NCBI RefSeq assembly: GCF_030409845.1
Contig: NZ_JAUFQQ010000005.1
Coordinates: forward strand, 1,488,001-1,552,000
Direction: 5' to 3'
Source of the DNA: Flavobacterium branchiarum
Lineage (GTDB): Bacteria; Bacteroidota; Bacteroidia; Flavobacteriales; Flavobacteriaceae
DNA: 64,000 nt
Below are positions 46,704-54,173 of the stretch, piece after piece. Positions within the stretch are counted from its first letter, which is position 1. Each line of letters opens with the position of its first letter. Position numbers and translations under genes: made by a program. The notes beneath the pieces are model-generated. The model searched no databases and was not told where the DNA came from. It saw only the letters and a program-made list of their open reading frames with translations.

Positions 46704-47644
46704 TAAAAATAAAACAACGCAAATACGTCGTTCCCTCTTGCTTACGATTATGTAAAAACACCTTTTTATAACACCCCTTGTTTACATAAAATTTATATTT
46801 AATTAAATAAAAAAAATCTTATATTTCAAACACAAAATCATAAACATAAAAAAAATATTTCTAGATTTTTAAATATAGCTGGTCTTTTCTTGTTCTTTTT
46901 ATTTTTATTTGCTCCTGTAGCACTGAAGAAACTGCATCAAATCAAACCTTAGATGTTCAAACTTGGTTTGAAAAGTACGAAGCTGAAAGCCCAAATTTTA
47001 ATCTATTTCAAAATTTAGAATACAATTGGAATCAAGCCAAAATAACAACCTCAGAAGATGGGACTGAAACCATTATTGTTCCTATCGTTGAACGCAAAAG
47101 AAATTCATCAGAAATTTGGAAACAAAATTTGTATCTTTATAAGACAAGTGAAAATAATTATGAAGCATTAATCTTTGAGATATTTCCCGATAAAAACTCA
47201 AAAAATAGTAGTCAATCAATAGATGGTGGCGATTTTAATGGATACATTAGCTCTTGGGATTTGAAAAATGGTTTTATAAAAGCGGCTCAATTTGAGAACA
47301 ATAAAATTGTTCAAGAAGGGTTAATAGCAATGTTATCATCAGCCAATAACAATGAACAAAGCAAAATGATAGCTGACCCCTGTTATTATTGCCCTGATGA
47401 AGAAGAACCAACAGGTGGTAGTGGTGGTTTTCCTGGTACACCACTTAGAGATGTTGTAATTACGTCTCCATCATCACCACCATCGTTTCCCCCTATGACC
47501 TATATCCCGCGTGGCCCCTCATATGGAGGTGTGACTAATCCGTCTGAATATACAAATCCTCCTCGTGGCGGCGGAGGTAGTAGTGGTGGAGGCGTTACAG
47601 CGCCTGTGCAAATTATTGATGCACTTACGGAAAAAGCAAAGTGT
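46704..47644. repeat. Large direct repeat, copy B
   Basis: Matches 44631-45583, including the promoter-proximal leader. Relative to copy A it has a lost start codon (G deleted at 46847/46848) and a one-base deletion near 46874. Confidence 0.8.
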
Positions 47645-48268
47645 CTGAATGCTTTATTAAATAAAAACGGAAATTCTTTTGTGCAAAAAATATTATCTAA
47701 TTTTGTTGGTAAATCTGAATTCGATATTAAAATTGTTTCTAAAGATAAAGTGTTTTCAGATGAAACAAAAACTAAAGAACTTAATGGTAGAACACTTCCT
47801 CCAATTAATAAAACAATAACTATAGAAATAAGTATAGCCAAGACAAACGAAAATTCTGCACTTGATGCTGCTAGAACAATTTTGCACGAATATATACATG
47901 CAGATATTTTTAGAAAATTAAACACTACAACAGGGACTAATCAAGAAAAGTTGGATTTTAAAACAACATACGAAGCTTATGGAAATCAACACAATACTAT
48001 TGCTTCAATGTATCTAAATAGCATGAGAGAAGCTTTAAAAGAATTTCATAAAAATGTGCTTACTGATGACTATAATAAATACATTAATTATTATGGAGAG
48101 GTACCAAGTGATGCTTTTTATGAGGCGTTGGCTTGGGGAGGTTTAAGAGATAACAACGTAAAAGCTTGGACAGATTTATCAGCTGATAAGAAAGCAGCAA
48201 TAGAGAAGCTTGCCAGTAGAGTTCCACTTTTAAGTAAATTAGTTCCTTGTCCACAACAAAACAATTAA
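46846..48268 (+). pseudogene. Zincin lipoprotein copy B, silenced at the 5' end
   Basis: The N-terminal part copies gene A. But the ATG has lost its G (AACAT-AAAAAAAA) and a second one-base deletion turns TTAAATTATAGC into TTAAATATAGC. The frame from about 46865 to the stop is then open and conserved, yet has no ATG before about 47329; a TTG at 47129 is the first possible start. The C-terminal domain is a divergent zincin with LHEYIHADIF, QHNTIASMYL and YEALAWGGL. Purifying selection on the C-terminal domain seems plausible. It may be a silent recombination donor. The 267-residue secreted gene follows. Confidence 0.75.
47465..47568 (+). repeat. 104-bp conserved linker block, copy B
   Basis: Identical, base for base, to 51070-51173 and one base different from 45398-45501. 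Confidence 0.9.
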
Positions 48269-48344
48269 AGAAGGTTGTGAATTTAGGAAAATGTATTGGA
48301 ATCTCAATCTAATTTAAGTTATTGCCTTATAAAATCACTCAACT

Positions 48345-49148
48345 ATGAAAAAATATATTTCACTTTTTATATTAATACTTTTTTCTATTTCTGGCCTAAA
48401 AGCACAGGAAAGAAAAAAAGACACTCTTTTTTTTAATATAGATAAATATTATACCATATCACCCACAATAACTCCAAATCTTTCAAAGCAAATTTACGCT
48501 GAAAGGATAGAATTTGAAAAGGAACAGATGAAGCATACTAAAACAAATGGTTATATATTTTTTGTTGGGGATGGTTTCTTAACAAAAGATTTAAAGCCGA
48601 AAAAAATCCTATCAATAAAGAAGTATATTGAAAATCGGAAGTTCTATTTTGATGGAAAACATAACGAAATGGTAGACAAATGGAAGCTGAAAGATTCGTT
48701 GACTGAGAAGTACATAATATACTTTGTAAATGGGAATGAATTTATCCAACCTAGATATTTAGAATATTATTCTTATTATCCAATTGGTAAAGGAGAAAAT
48801 GCTGTTAACAATAAAATAAAGGATACTCTTTATTTTAAATTAGATAATAGTTACGTGTATCGACCAAAAGATGAATCAAAAACTTTTTTACTTAAAGATG
48901 GGCATGATACAACTAATGGGGGGATTTATTTTGAAACAATTAGAATATTAAATGGTTTAAAACCCAAAGAAATATTTAGTCTAGAAAAATTTGTACGTTC
49001 GTCAAAGTTTTATGATGATAACAAAAAAGTAAAATTAAATGATTATGAACTTTATGGATATTTTAATAATTATGTTTTAGTCCTGGTTGAGGAAGCTTTT
49101 GGGCAAAAGAAATATGTTGAAGTAGAACCAATGTATGCTATTGAATAA
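48345..49148 (+). CDS. Secreted protein with two tandem copies of a 110-residue repeat domain
   Basis: 267 residues with a signal peptide (about 1-20, ending LKAQ). Two halves (about 23-145 and 155-267) share the pattern KDTLFFN/KDTLYFK, LKPKKILSIKKYI/LKPKEIFSLEKFVRSSKFYDD and YIIYFVNG/NYVLVLVEEAFG, a beta-rich unit. The same unit occurs singly at 49212-49616 and 52619-53023. It follows cassette B and may be its immunity protein or a surface decoy. No database family is recognised. Confidence 0.7.
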   Translation: MKKYISLFILILFSISGLKAQERKKDTLFFNIDKYYTISPTITPNLSKQIYAERIEFEKEQMKHTKTNGYIFFVGDGFLTKDLKPKKILSIKKYIENRKFYFDGKHNEMVDKWKLKDSLTEKYIIYFVNGNEFIQPRYLEYYSYYPIGKGENAVNNKIKDTLYFKLDNSYVYRPKDESKTFLLKDGHDTTNGGIYFETIRILNGLKPKEIFSLEKFVRSSKFYDDNKKVKLNDYELYGYFNNYVLVLVEEAFGQKKYVEVEPMYAIE

Positions 49149-49211
49149 TTGCTAATTATGATAAGACATATAGGAGTGTCAACGCATTTTGTGATGCATA
49201 AAATTTAAAAA

Positions 49212-49616
49212 ATGAAAATAGTTGTCTTTATTTTAATAGCTTTATTTTCTTCTGTCATTTTAAATGCTCAAGAGAAAACAAAAGATACACTCTATTTTAA
49301 GTATGATAATAAGTATGATAATAAGTATATAAATTTGTATACTGAAATCCCAGGTCATTTTTATTTAGATGATAGTAGTGGAGGTAGTAATGGGTCTTTT
49401 TTCTTTAAAAAAGGAGAAGTGAAAAGTGATCTAAGTCCTAAAAAGATTTTGTCACTTAAAAAGTTTATACGCTCTTCAGATTTTTATGATAAAAAGAAAA
49501 AATTGAATAATGAAAAGATTGCTGTTTTTTTTAGTAATTACGTTGTGTTTTTGGTTAAAAATATTGATAAAAAAGTAGAATATATTCAAGTCGAATCAGG
49601 CTTTGAGATAGAATGA
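49212..49616 (+). CDS. Secreted single-domain member of the same repeat family
   Basis: 134 residues with a signal peptide (about 1-19, ending LNAQ). The unit has EKTKDTLYFKYDNKYDNKYI, with a duplicated YDNKY, SPKKILSLKKFIRSSDFYDKK, NYVVFLVKN and IQVESGFEIE. It is most similar to the protein at 52619-53023. It is followed by an ATGA overlap with the next small membrane gene. Confidence 0.7.
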   Translation: MKIVVFILIALFSSVILNAQEKTKDTLYFKYDNKYDNKYINLYTEIPGHFYLDDSSGGSNGSFFFKKGEVKSDLSPKKILSLKKFIRSSDFYDKKKKLNNEKIAVFFSNYVVFLVKNIDKKVEYIQVESGFEIE

Positions 49617-49627
49617 TAATATTTAAC

Positions 49628-49846
49628 ATGAAAGTTATTTTTTTGATATTCCTTACAATTGGGGCTTTATTGTGGATTTTTTTCTACTTTATAGAATACA
49701 ATTTCAATTTTTGTATTTCTAATGCATTTTATATTGTAAGTTACTTTTACCCAGCCATACTAGTTTTATCTATTTGGTACATTTTTTTATTCTATAGAAT
49801 TTATAAAGAGAAAAAACAGAAACAAATAACTTTGCCAAAATCTTAA
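49628..49846 (+). CDS. Two-helix membrane protein, copy 1
   Basis: 72 residues with two hydrophobic helices (about 3-22 and 33-58). The central motif CISNAFYIVSYFYP corresponds to LYDTYYLISYFFF and IKDTYYAFTYTP in the two later paralogues (50142 and 50730). A start five codons upstream (49613) would give an ATGA overlap with the previous stop; alignment with the paralogues favours MKVIFL. Its terminator closes the block. Confidence 0.55.
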   Translation: MKVIFLIFLTIGALLWIFFYFIEYNFNFCISNAFYIVSYFYPAILVLSIWYIFLFYRIYKEKKQKQITLPKS

Positions 49847-49868
49847 GGTTTTGGCAAAGTTATCTTTT
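49826..49868 (+). terminator. Intrinsic terminator overlapping the membrane gene end
   Basis: Perfect 15-bp arms ATAACTTTGCCAAAA (49826-49840) and TTTTGGCAAAGTTAT (49849-49863), followed by CTTTT. The stop codon of the preceding gene lies in the loop. Confidence 0.8.
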
Positions 49869-49932
49869 AAACTTGTTCATTTATTTGGACAGGTTTTTTT
49901 GTATTTCATAAAAATTTATTGTTTTTTTTTAA

Positions 49933-50145
49933 TTAAAAATAAATGAACTTGAACTGGCAAATACGGACACTAGAAAATTGAAAGATTTAAGCTTAGATGT
50001 AGAATCGATTGTAGAAAAGAAACTCCTATATCAAAAATTCCCACAAGAACTAATCCATTCTGTCATAGATAATATTAGTTTTCAAGGAATATATTTAGGA
50101 CATTTCAAAATGTATAATGCTTTTTTTAATAATGAAAATATATGA
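49933..50145 (+). pseudogene. Truncated cytosolic-module fragment
   Basis: An open frame without a usable start codon, ending in an ATGA overlap with the next membrane gene. Its last third (VEKKLLYQKFPQELIHSVID, then GHFKMYNAFFNNE) matches the end of the gene at 50344 (VEKKLRITKFPSELLTYKLP, then GEFTFFNAFFLDE). It is a 5'-truncated paralogue. The 64 bases before it, after the terminator, are AT-rich and unremarkable. Confidence 0.6.
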
Positions 50146-50357
50146 AAACACTAAATAGAAATTATTTAATTTTTGTTACACTCTGCATTTTGTTGTTTAT
50201 CTATTTTTACTTTTACCAATATTTCTATACCATTAATTTGTATGATACTTACTACCTAATAAGTTATTTCTTTTTCGTGGTTGCAGCTTTTATTATTGGG
50301 ACGGTTTTTTGTTTGAGTAAAATTTTAATACAAAAATTTAACGATGCATTTTCATGA
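50142..50357 (+). CDS. Two-helix membrane protein, copy 2
   Basis: 71 residues, helices at about 8-26 and 38-60 around the polar motif TINLYDTYYLISYFFF. It overlaps the preceding gene fragment by four bases (ATGA) and the following gene by 14 bases, so it belongs to a tightly coupled module. It is a paralogue of 49628 and 50730. The DTYY segment resembles a loop of heme-copper oxidase subunit I, but no heme ligands are present, so I take that as coincidence. Confidence 0.6.
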   Translation: MKTLNRNYLIFVTLCILLFIYFYFYQYFYTINLYDTYYLISYFFFVVAAFIIGTVFCLSKILIQKFNDAFS

Positions 50358-50733
50358 TGTAACTCTGTTTAACTCTGGTGATAGAGCGTTTAATTTTCAA
50401 CTAACTAAAATGAACGGAAGCCATCTTCATTCTATTTGTTTAAACATTAGCATTTTGTGTCCATATTTCACATATTATGTTCTTGATACATTAGTTGATT
50501 TAGAACAAGTAAAATGGATTGGAAGACCTTATAAAAATGAAGAGTTAGAAATTCTGTACGCCACAGAAATTAATAAAATCATTAAATTAGTTGAAAAAAA
50601 GCTTAGAATTACAAAATTTCCATCAGAATTACTAACTTACAAGCTCCCACAAATTAGCAAAGGATTTATTCCGTTTGGCGAGTTTACTTTTTTTAACGCA
50701 TTCTTTTTGGATGAATACTATACTAGATTATGA
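50344..50733 (+). CDS. Hypothetical protein, soluble module partner
   Basis: 129 residues without signal or membrane helix. The N-terminus (MHFHDVTLFNSGDRAFNFQL) leads to a WIGRPYKNEELEILYATEIN helix region and ends FFNAFFLDEYYTRL. It overlaps the upstream and downstream two-helix genes (ATGA at 50730). The 49933-50145 fragment is a related copy, so this pair was duplicated as a unit. The start may itself reflect a deletion, since it falls inside the previous gene. Confidence 0.55.
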   Translation: MHFHDVTLFNSGDRAFNFQLTKMNGSHLHSICLNISILCPYFTYYVLDTLVDLEQVKWIGRPYKNEELEILYATEINKIIKLVEKKLRITKFPSELLTYKLPQISKGFIPFGEFTFFNAFFLDEYYTRL

Positions 50734-50930
50734 AATACTTTATTTACGCACTTTTAATTTTAGGAATAGGATTATTGATTTATGGCTACATCTATCCAAC
50801 TGAATATTGTTTGGATATCAATATTAAAGATACCTATTACGCATTTACTTATACACCAATAACAACATTTGTTTTATTGTTTTCTTTAATCTTTTATATA
50901 GCTAGTCGTTTATATAAACTAGTTAGATGA
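50730..50930 (+). CDS. Two-helix membrane protein, copy 3
   Basis: 66 residues with helices at about 2-20 and 40-60 and the central INIKDTYYAFTYTP motif. It is coupled by ATGA to the upstream soluble partner and ends just before homology to cassette C begins (50937). The breakpoint of the duplication is therefore adjacent to its stop. Confidence 0.6.
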   Translation: MKYFIYALLILGIGLLIYGYIYPTEYCLDINIKDTYYAFTYTPITTFVLLFSLIFYIASRLYKLVR

Positions 50931-50970
50931 TATATCAATACTCTCTTCCATAAATAATGAACAAGGAAAA

Positions 50971-51840
50971 ATGATAGCCGACCCTTGTTATTATTGTCCT
51001 GATGAAGAAGAACCAACTGGTGGTAGTGGTGGTTTTCCTGGCACACCGCTTAGAGAAGTTATAATTAAATCTCCATCATCACCACCATCGTTTCCCCCTA
51101 TGACCTATATCCCGCGTGGCCCCTCATATGGAGGTGTGACTAATCCGTCTGAATATACAAATCCTCCTCGTGGTGGTGGTGGTGGTTCTAGTGATTCAAA
51201 TCCACCAGTAACCGTAACTGTAGATCCTAGTTTTGATAAAAATCCCTGTCTAAAGGCTGTATATACAAAGCTTGGAGGTTCAGTAGTTTTTCAAAATTAT
51301 CTGAAAAAATTTGATGGGACCTTTTCTGTAGCTAATTTAAAATTAGAGGCAAGTTCAACCTTACCTAGCAAAATAAATGCTGAAACAAGTCCTCCTAAAA
51401 ATTATATGATTTCCATAACTTTTAATTCAAACAATCTAGGGAGACCATCATTAGATGTGGCTAGAACATTTATTCATGAGATGATTCATGCAGAAATGTT
51501 TAGAAAATTGCTAAGTTTATCAGCCAGTAATGGAGAAATAGATGTTACTAAACTAAACCAAATGTTAACAGAACATAATTACCCTGGTTTATACGATTAT
51601 TATAGTAGATTTGGAGTAAATGGTATGCAACATGAGCAAATGGCATCACATTACAGAGAGACGATTGTTTCTTACTTAAAAGCATACGACAGTAGTTTAA
51701 CACAAGAAGAATACGAATCTATTGCATGGGAAGGATTAAAAGAAACGACTACATGGAATGCATTAAGTCAAACTCAAAAGCAAAAAATAGCAGACGTTTA
51801 TAAACAATGGCTTTCTAAAGCAGGAAAAGCTTGTAATTAA
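50971..51840 (+). CDS. Zincin cassette C, lacking signal peptide and N-domain
   Basis: 289 residues from ATG 50971; homology to copies A and B starts slightly earlier, near 50937, in the codons for SILSS-NNEQ. It begins within the CYYCPDEEEP segment, so it has no export signal. The linker and the zincin domain are intact: FIHEMIHAEMFRK, MQHEQMASHYRE and YESIAWEGL. It is probably a silent or orphan cassette, able to supply a C-terminal domain by recombination through the shared linker. A 117-residue secreted gene follows 12 bases later. Confidence 0.7.
   Translation: MIADPCYYCPDEEEPTGGSGGFPGTPLREVIIKSPSSPPSFPPMTYIPRGPSYGGVTNPSEYTNPPRGGGGGSSDSNPPVTVTVDPSFDKNPCLKAVYTKLGGSVVFQNYLKKFDGTFSVANLKLEASSTLPSKINAETSPPKNYMISITFNSNNLGRPSLDVARTFIHEMIHAEMFRKLLSLSASNGEIDVTKLNQMLTEHNYPGLYDYYSRFGVNGMQHEQMASHYRETIVSYLKAYDSSLTQEEYESIAWEGLKETTTWNALSQTQKQKIADVYKQWLSKAGKACN
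51070..51173 (+). repeat. 104-bp conserved linker block, copy C
   Basis: Identical to 47465-47568 and one base different from 45398-45501. Downstream of it the sequences diverge immediately. Confidence 0.9.
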
Positions 51841-51852
51841 TTCACATACAAA

Positions 51853-52206
51853 ATGAAAACATTATACATAATCTTAAACGTTTTATTTTTCATGAGTGCC
51901 TTTTCTCAGGAGAAAAAAGATATTATTGTCTTTGGTTTTGATACTACGACAGATGAAGTTATCTACAGAGTACATAAAGGAAAAGAAGAAATATCAGGTT
52001 TTAAAATATTAATAAATAAAAAGAAAGTTTTTTTTAGTTCTAGTCCTTATTTAGGAAATAAAAAATTAACAACAAATACTAGTAGAAAAGAATTAGAGAT
52101 GGTTTTAAAGAATGATAATATTAACAAACAACATACTTTTTTCCTTTTTTATAAAGGAAAAAAATATTATTCTGTTGATTATCTAGTCAGAAAACAAATC
52201 AATTAA
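51853..52206 (+). CDS. Secreted 117-residue protein, candidate immunity protein C
   Basis: A signal peptide (about 1-18, ending SAFSQ) is followed by a beta-rich, lysine-rich protein (IIVFGFDTTTDEVIYRVHKG, FFLFYKGKKYYSVDYLV). I recognise no family. Its position directly after cassette C parallels the 157-residue gene after copy A, but the sequences are not obviously related. Export but no lipobox suggests the periplasm. Confidence 0.6.
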   Translation: MKTLYIILNVLFFMSAFSQEKKDIIVFGFDTTTDEVIYRVHKGKEEISGFKILINKKKVFFSSSPYLGNKKLTTNTSRKELEMVLKNDNINKQHTFFLFYKGKKYYSVDYLVRKQIN

Positions 52207-52303
52207 TTGAGGTAATATATTTTAATCTCAAAAGATACCAATATGAACCTCTATTATATATCGATAATTACTGAAGTTGATTAATAATTATAAAACTCAA
52301 CTT

Positions 52304-52420
52304 ATGAAAAAAATACTGATTCTAACATTCTTTATCGCAATTTCATTTTCTTGCCAAGCGCAAATTTTACCTGCTACTAATTATAAAACTAATTATTTCA
52401 CAGCGGGAGATTGTAGATAA
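52304..52420 (+). pseudogene. Short secreted-protein remnant
   Basis: 38 codons: a good signal peptide (MKKILILTFFIAISFSCQAQ) followed by only 18 residues (LPATNYKTNYFTAGDCR) and a stop. It resembles the exported start of the neighbouring immunity-type genes, cut short. It could be a very small secreted peptide, but the setting among fragments favours a relic. Confidence 0.4.
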
Positions 52421-52436
52421 TATTAATACTATAACT

Positions 52437-52622
52437 ATGATTGATAAGGTTTTAATGAATTTAGTGTATTTACTCTATCCACGAAATATATGTGCTTATA
52501 CTGAAAAAGATAAGTATTTCATTAGTGAGGAGTATAAGGGATTAAATCAAATCATAACTGATTTCGATACTGAGGATGGAAAGGTTCTTAGGAAGACTAT
52601 TCTTGAAAAATTTGAAAAATGA
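52437..52622 (+). pseudogene. Gene remnant overlapping the next secreted gene
   Basis: 61 codons, no signal peptide. It begins MIDKVLMNLVYLLYPRN and ends TILEKFEK, with an ATGA overlap onto the next start at 52619. It looks like the C-terminal end of a larger cytosolic gene, analogous to the fragment at 49933-50145, and was probably left by a deletion. Confidence 0.4.
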
Positions 52623-53023
52623 AAAAAGTTGCCCTTATTTTAATATCTCTATTTTCTTCTGTCATTTTAAAGGCTCAAGAAAAAACAAAAGACACCCTGT
52701 TTTTTAATTACGATAATAAGTATATTAGAACTCATGCTGAAATACCAAATCATTTTTATCTTCAAGATGGTAGTGGTTCCAATTATGGTAGTTTCTACTT
52801 TCAAAAAGTTAAAAATTTAGATAATCAAAAAACAAATAAAAAAACAGCTCTTTGTCTTAAAGATTTTGTACAATCCTCAGCGTTTTATGACAAAAACAAA
52901 AATCCTAAATTAAATGATTATAAGCTTTGGGAATATTTTAATAGTTATGTGGTGATTTTGGTTAAAAAAAATCATCAAAAAATAGAATTCATTCAAGTAG
53001 GTTCAGCTTATGAGATTGAATAA
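52619..53023 (+). CDS. Secreted single-domain member of the repeat family
   Basis: 134 residues with a signal peptide (about 1-19, ending LKAQ). It is a close relative of 49212-49616 (VILKAQEKTKDTLFFNYDNK, YVVILVKKNHQKIEFIQVGS), which means that this unit is present four times in the island, counting the double-domain protein. It is the last gene of the island before the IS relic. Confidence 0.7.
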   Translation: MKKVALILISLFSSVILKAQEKTKDTLFFNYDNKYIRTHAEIPNHFYLQDGSGSNYGSFYFQKVKNLDNQKTNKKTALCLKDFVQSSAFYDKNKNPKLNDYKLWEYFNSYVVILVKKNHQKIEFIQVGSAYEIE

Positions 53024-53046
53024 AAACAAAAGCAGTATTTCAATAT

Positions 53047-53090
53047 TGAACTGCCCCCAAAAAGTTAGACACTATTTAAGGGTGTTTTTA
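53047..53090. mobile_element. Insertion-sequence end relic
   Basis: TGAACTGCCCCCAAAAAGTT followed by AGACA looks like the terminal inverted repeat of IS3-family elements in Bacteroidota. No transposase or opposite end is visible within a reasonable distance, so only a scar remains at the right border of the accessory island. Bases 53091-53228 hold nothing else. Confidence 0.5.
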
Positions 53091-53228
53091 GTACAATTAA
53101 CTCGTTAAAGGTTACTCAAAAAATTAATGCAAATTTATAATGGTTTCTTAGATTCTAAATATGAATTTTAAAATGCAATTGCACCCAATAGAATAAAATA
53201 ACAAAACAAAAATACTTTGTATGGAATA

Positions 53229-54173
53229 CTATTTTAACAGGTAAGAAACTTGGATTGAGCCATAGAAATAACCTGTATTAACATCATTTTTTATTTCTTT
53301 ACTTCTATAAATAAATGCATAGGATAGGTTAAGACTATTCTTTCTGTATTTCAGACCTGCTTCCGCATTGAAACGAAGTGGTCTTAAATTGTATGTTACT
53401 GGACTATTATCATTAAACAGACTTCCTTGGATGGTAGCGTCGTAAATTTGACAATTGATACTTGGAATTGCATAAAAATAGAACTCACTTTGTTGCACTA
53501 CGTTTTTACTCATCGAAGCGCCATGTAGATTGGAATCATAAATGGGAACTAAGTTTTTAAAACCAATTCTGGTCATAAAACCGGTTTTTACTCCTGTGAA
53601 AATTGTCCCTAAATTAGCTTCTGATTGAAAATTGAAATCAATATAATTGTAATCCTTATTTGGAAACAACTTCATAGAATACAACAAATGTGTTTGAATT
53701 GCTAAAGCGTTTTGAATCTGATGTTGCCAACCATGAACAGCTCTATATTGAAAAAAGTTATGAAACTGTTGTTGCATCTCTTCTCCAAATGAATTTTTCC
53801 CAACAAAACCCAACTGAAAATCCGCTTTTAATACGGATTCATTTTGATAAAAAACATTTCGACCAACTCCCGCAAAAAGATAACCTGCAAAAGGCCTATC
53901 GTTTAAAGCAATGTCTTCAGCATTTATAGTATGTGGATTATAAATATACTGACCTATTCTAAACTCAGTGATTTTTTTATTTACTTTTTCAGTATTATTC
54001 TTAGATAAGAATCTATAAAAAAACTCTAATCCATTGGTATAATACTTGTCATTTTTAGACGAAGTATATAAGTCATTATCTGTGACAAAACCGATCTCTT
54101 GTGTTCTACTTTGTGCAAAAGCAAAAGACACTATGAAAATCAAGATAATACTTAATACTTTTTTTGGTATCAT
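53229..54173 (-). CDS. LpxR-family lipid A deacylase
   Basis: 314 residues with a signal peptide (about 1-20, ending AFAQ). LpxR-type features (DUF2219) are VTDNDLYTSSKNDKYYTNGL, LNDRPFAGYLFAGVGRN and FVGKNSFGEEMQQQFHNFF, with strand-rich architecture ending in a terminal aromatic strand (IQVSYLLK). In Salmonella LpxR removes the 3'-acyloxyacyl group of lipid A in the outer membrane. It is the last gene of a three-gene operon with one-base overlaps. Confidence 0.85.
   Translation of the reverse strand: MIPKKVLSIILIFIVSFAFAQSRTQEIGFVTDNDLYTSSKNDKYYTNGLEFFYRFLSKNNTEKVNKKITEFRIGQYIYNPHTINAEDIALNDRPFAGYLFAGVGRNVFYQNESVLKADFQLGFVGKNSFGEEMQQQFHNFFQYRAVHGWQHQIQNALAIQTHLLYSMKLFPNKDYNYIDFNFQSEANLGTIFTGVKTGFMTRIGFKNLVPIYDSNLHGASMSKNVVQQSEFYFYAIPSINCQIYDATIQGSLFNDNSPVTYNLRPLRFNAEAGLKYRKNSLNLSYAFIYRSKEIKNDVNTGYFYGSIQVSYLLK

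Noticed and set aside
47500..47925. 141-codon minus-strand ORF in cassette B
   Set aside because: It is the antisense of the repeated linker and zincin domain and does not have a start or composition of its own.
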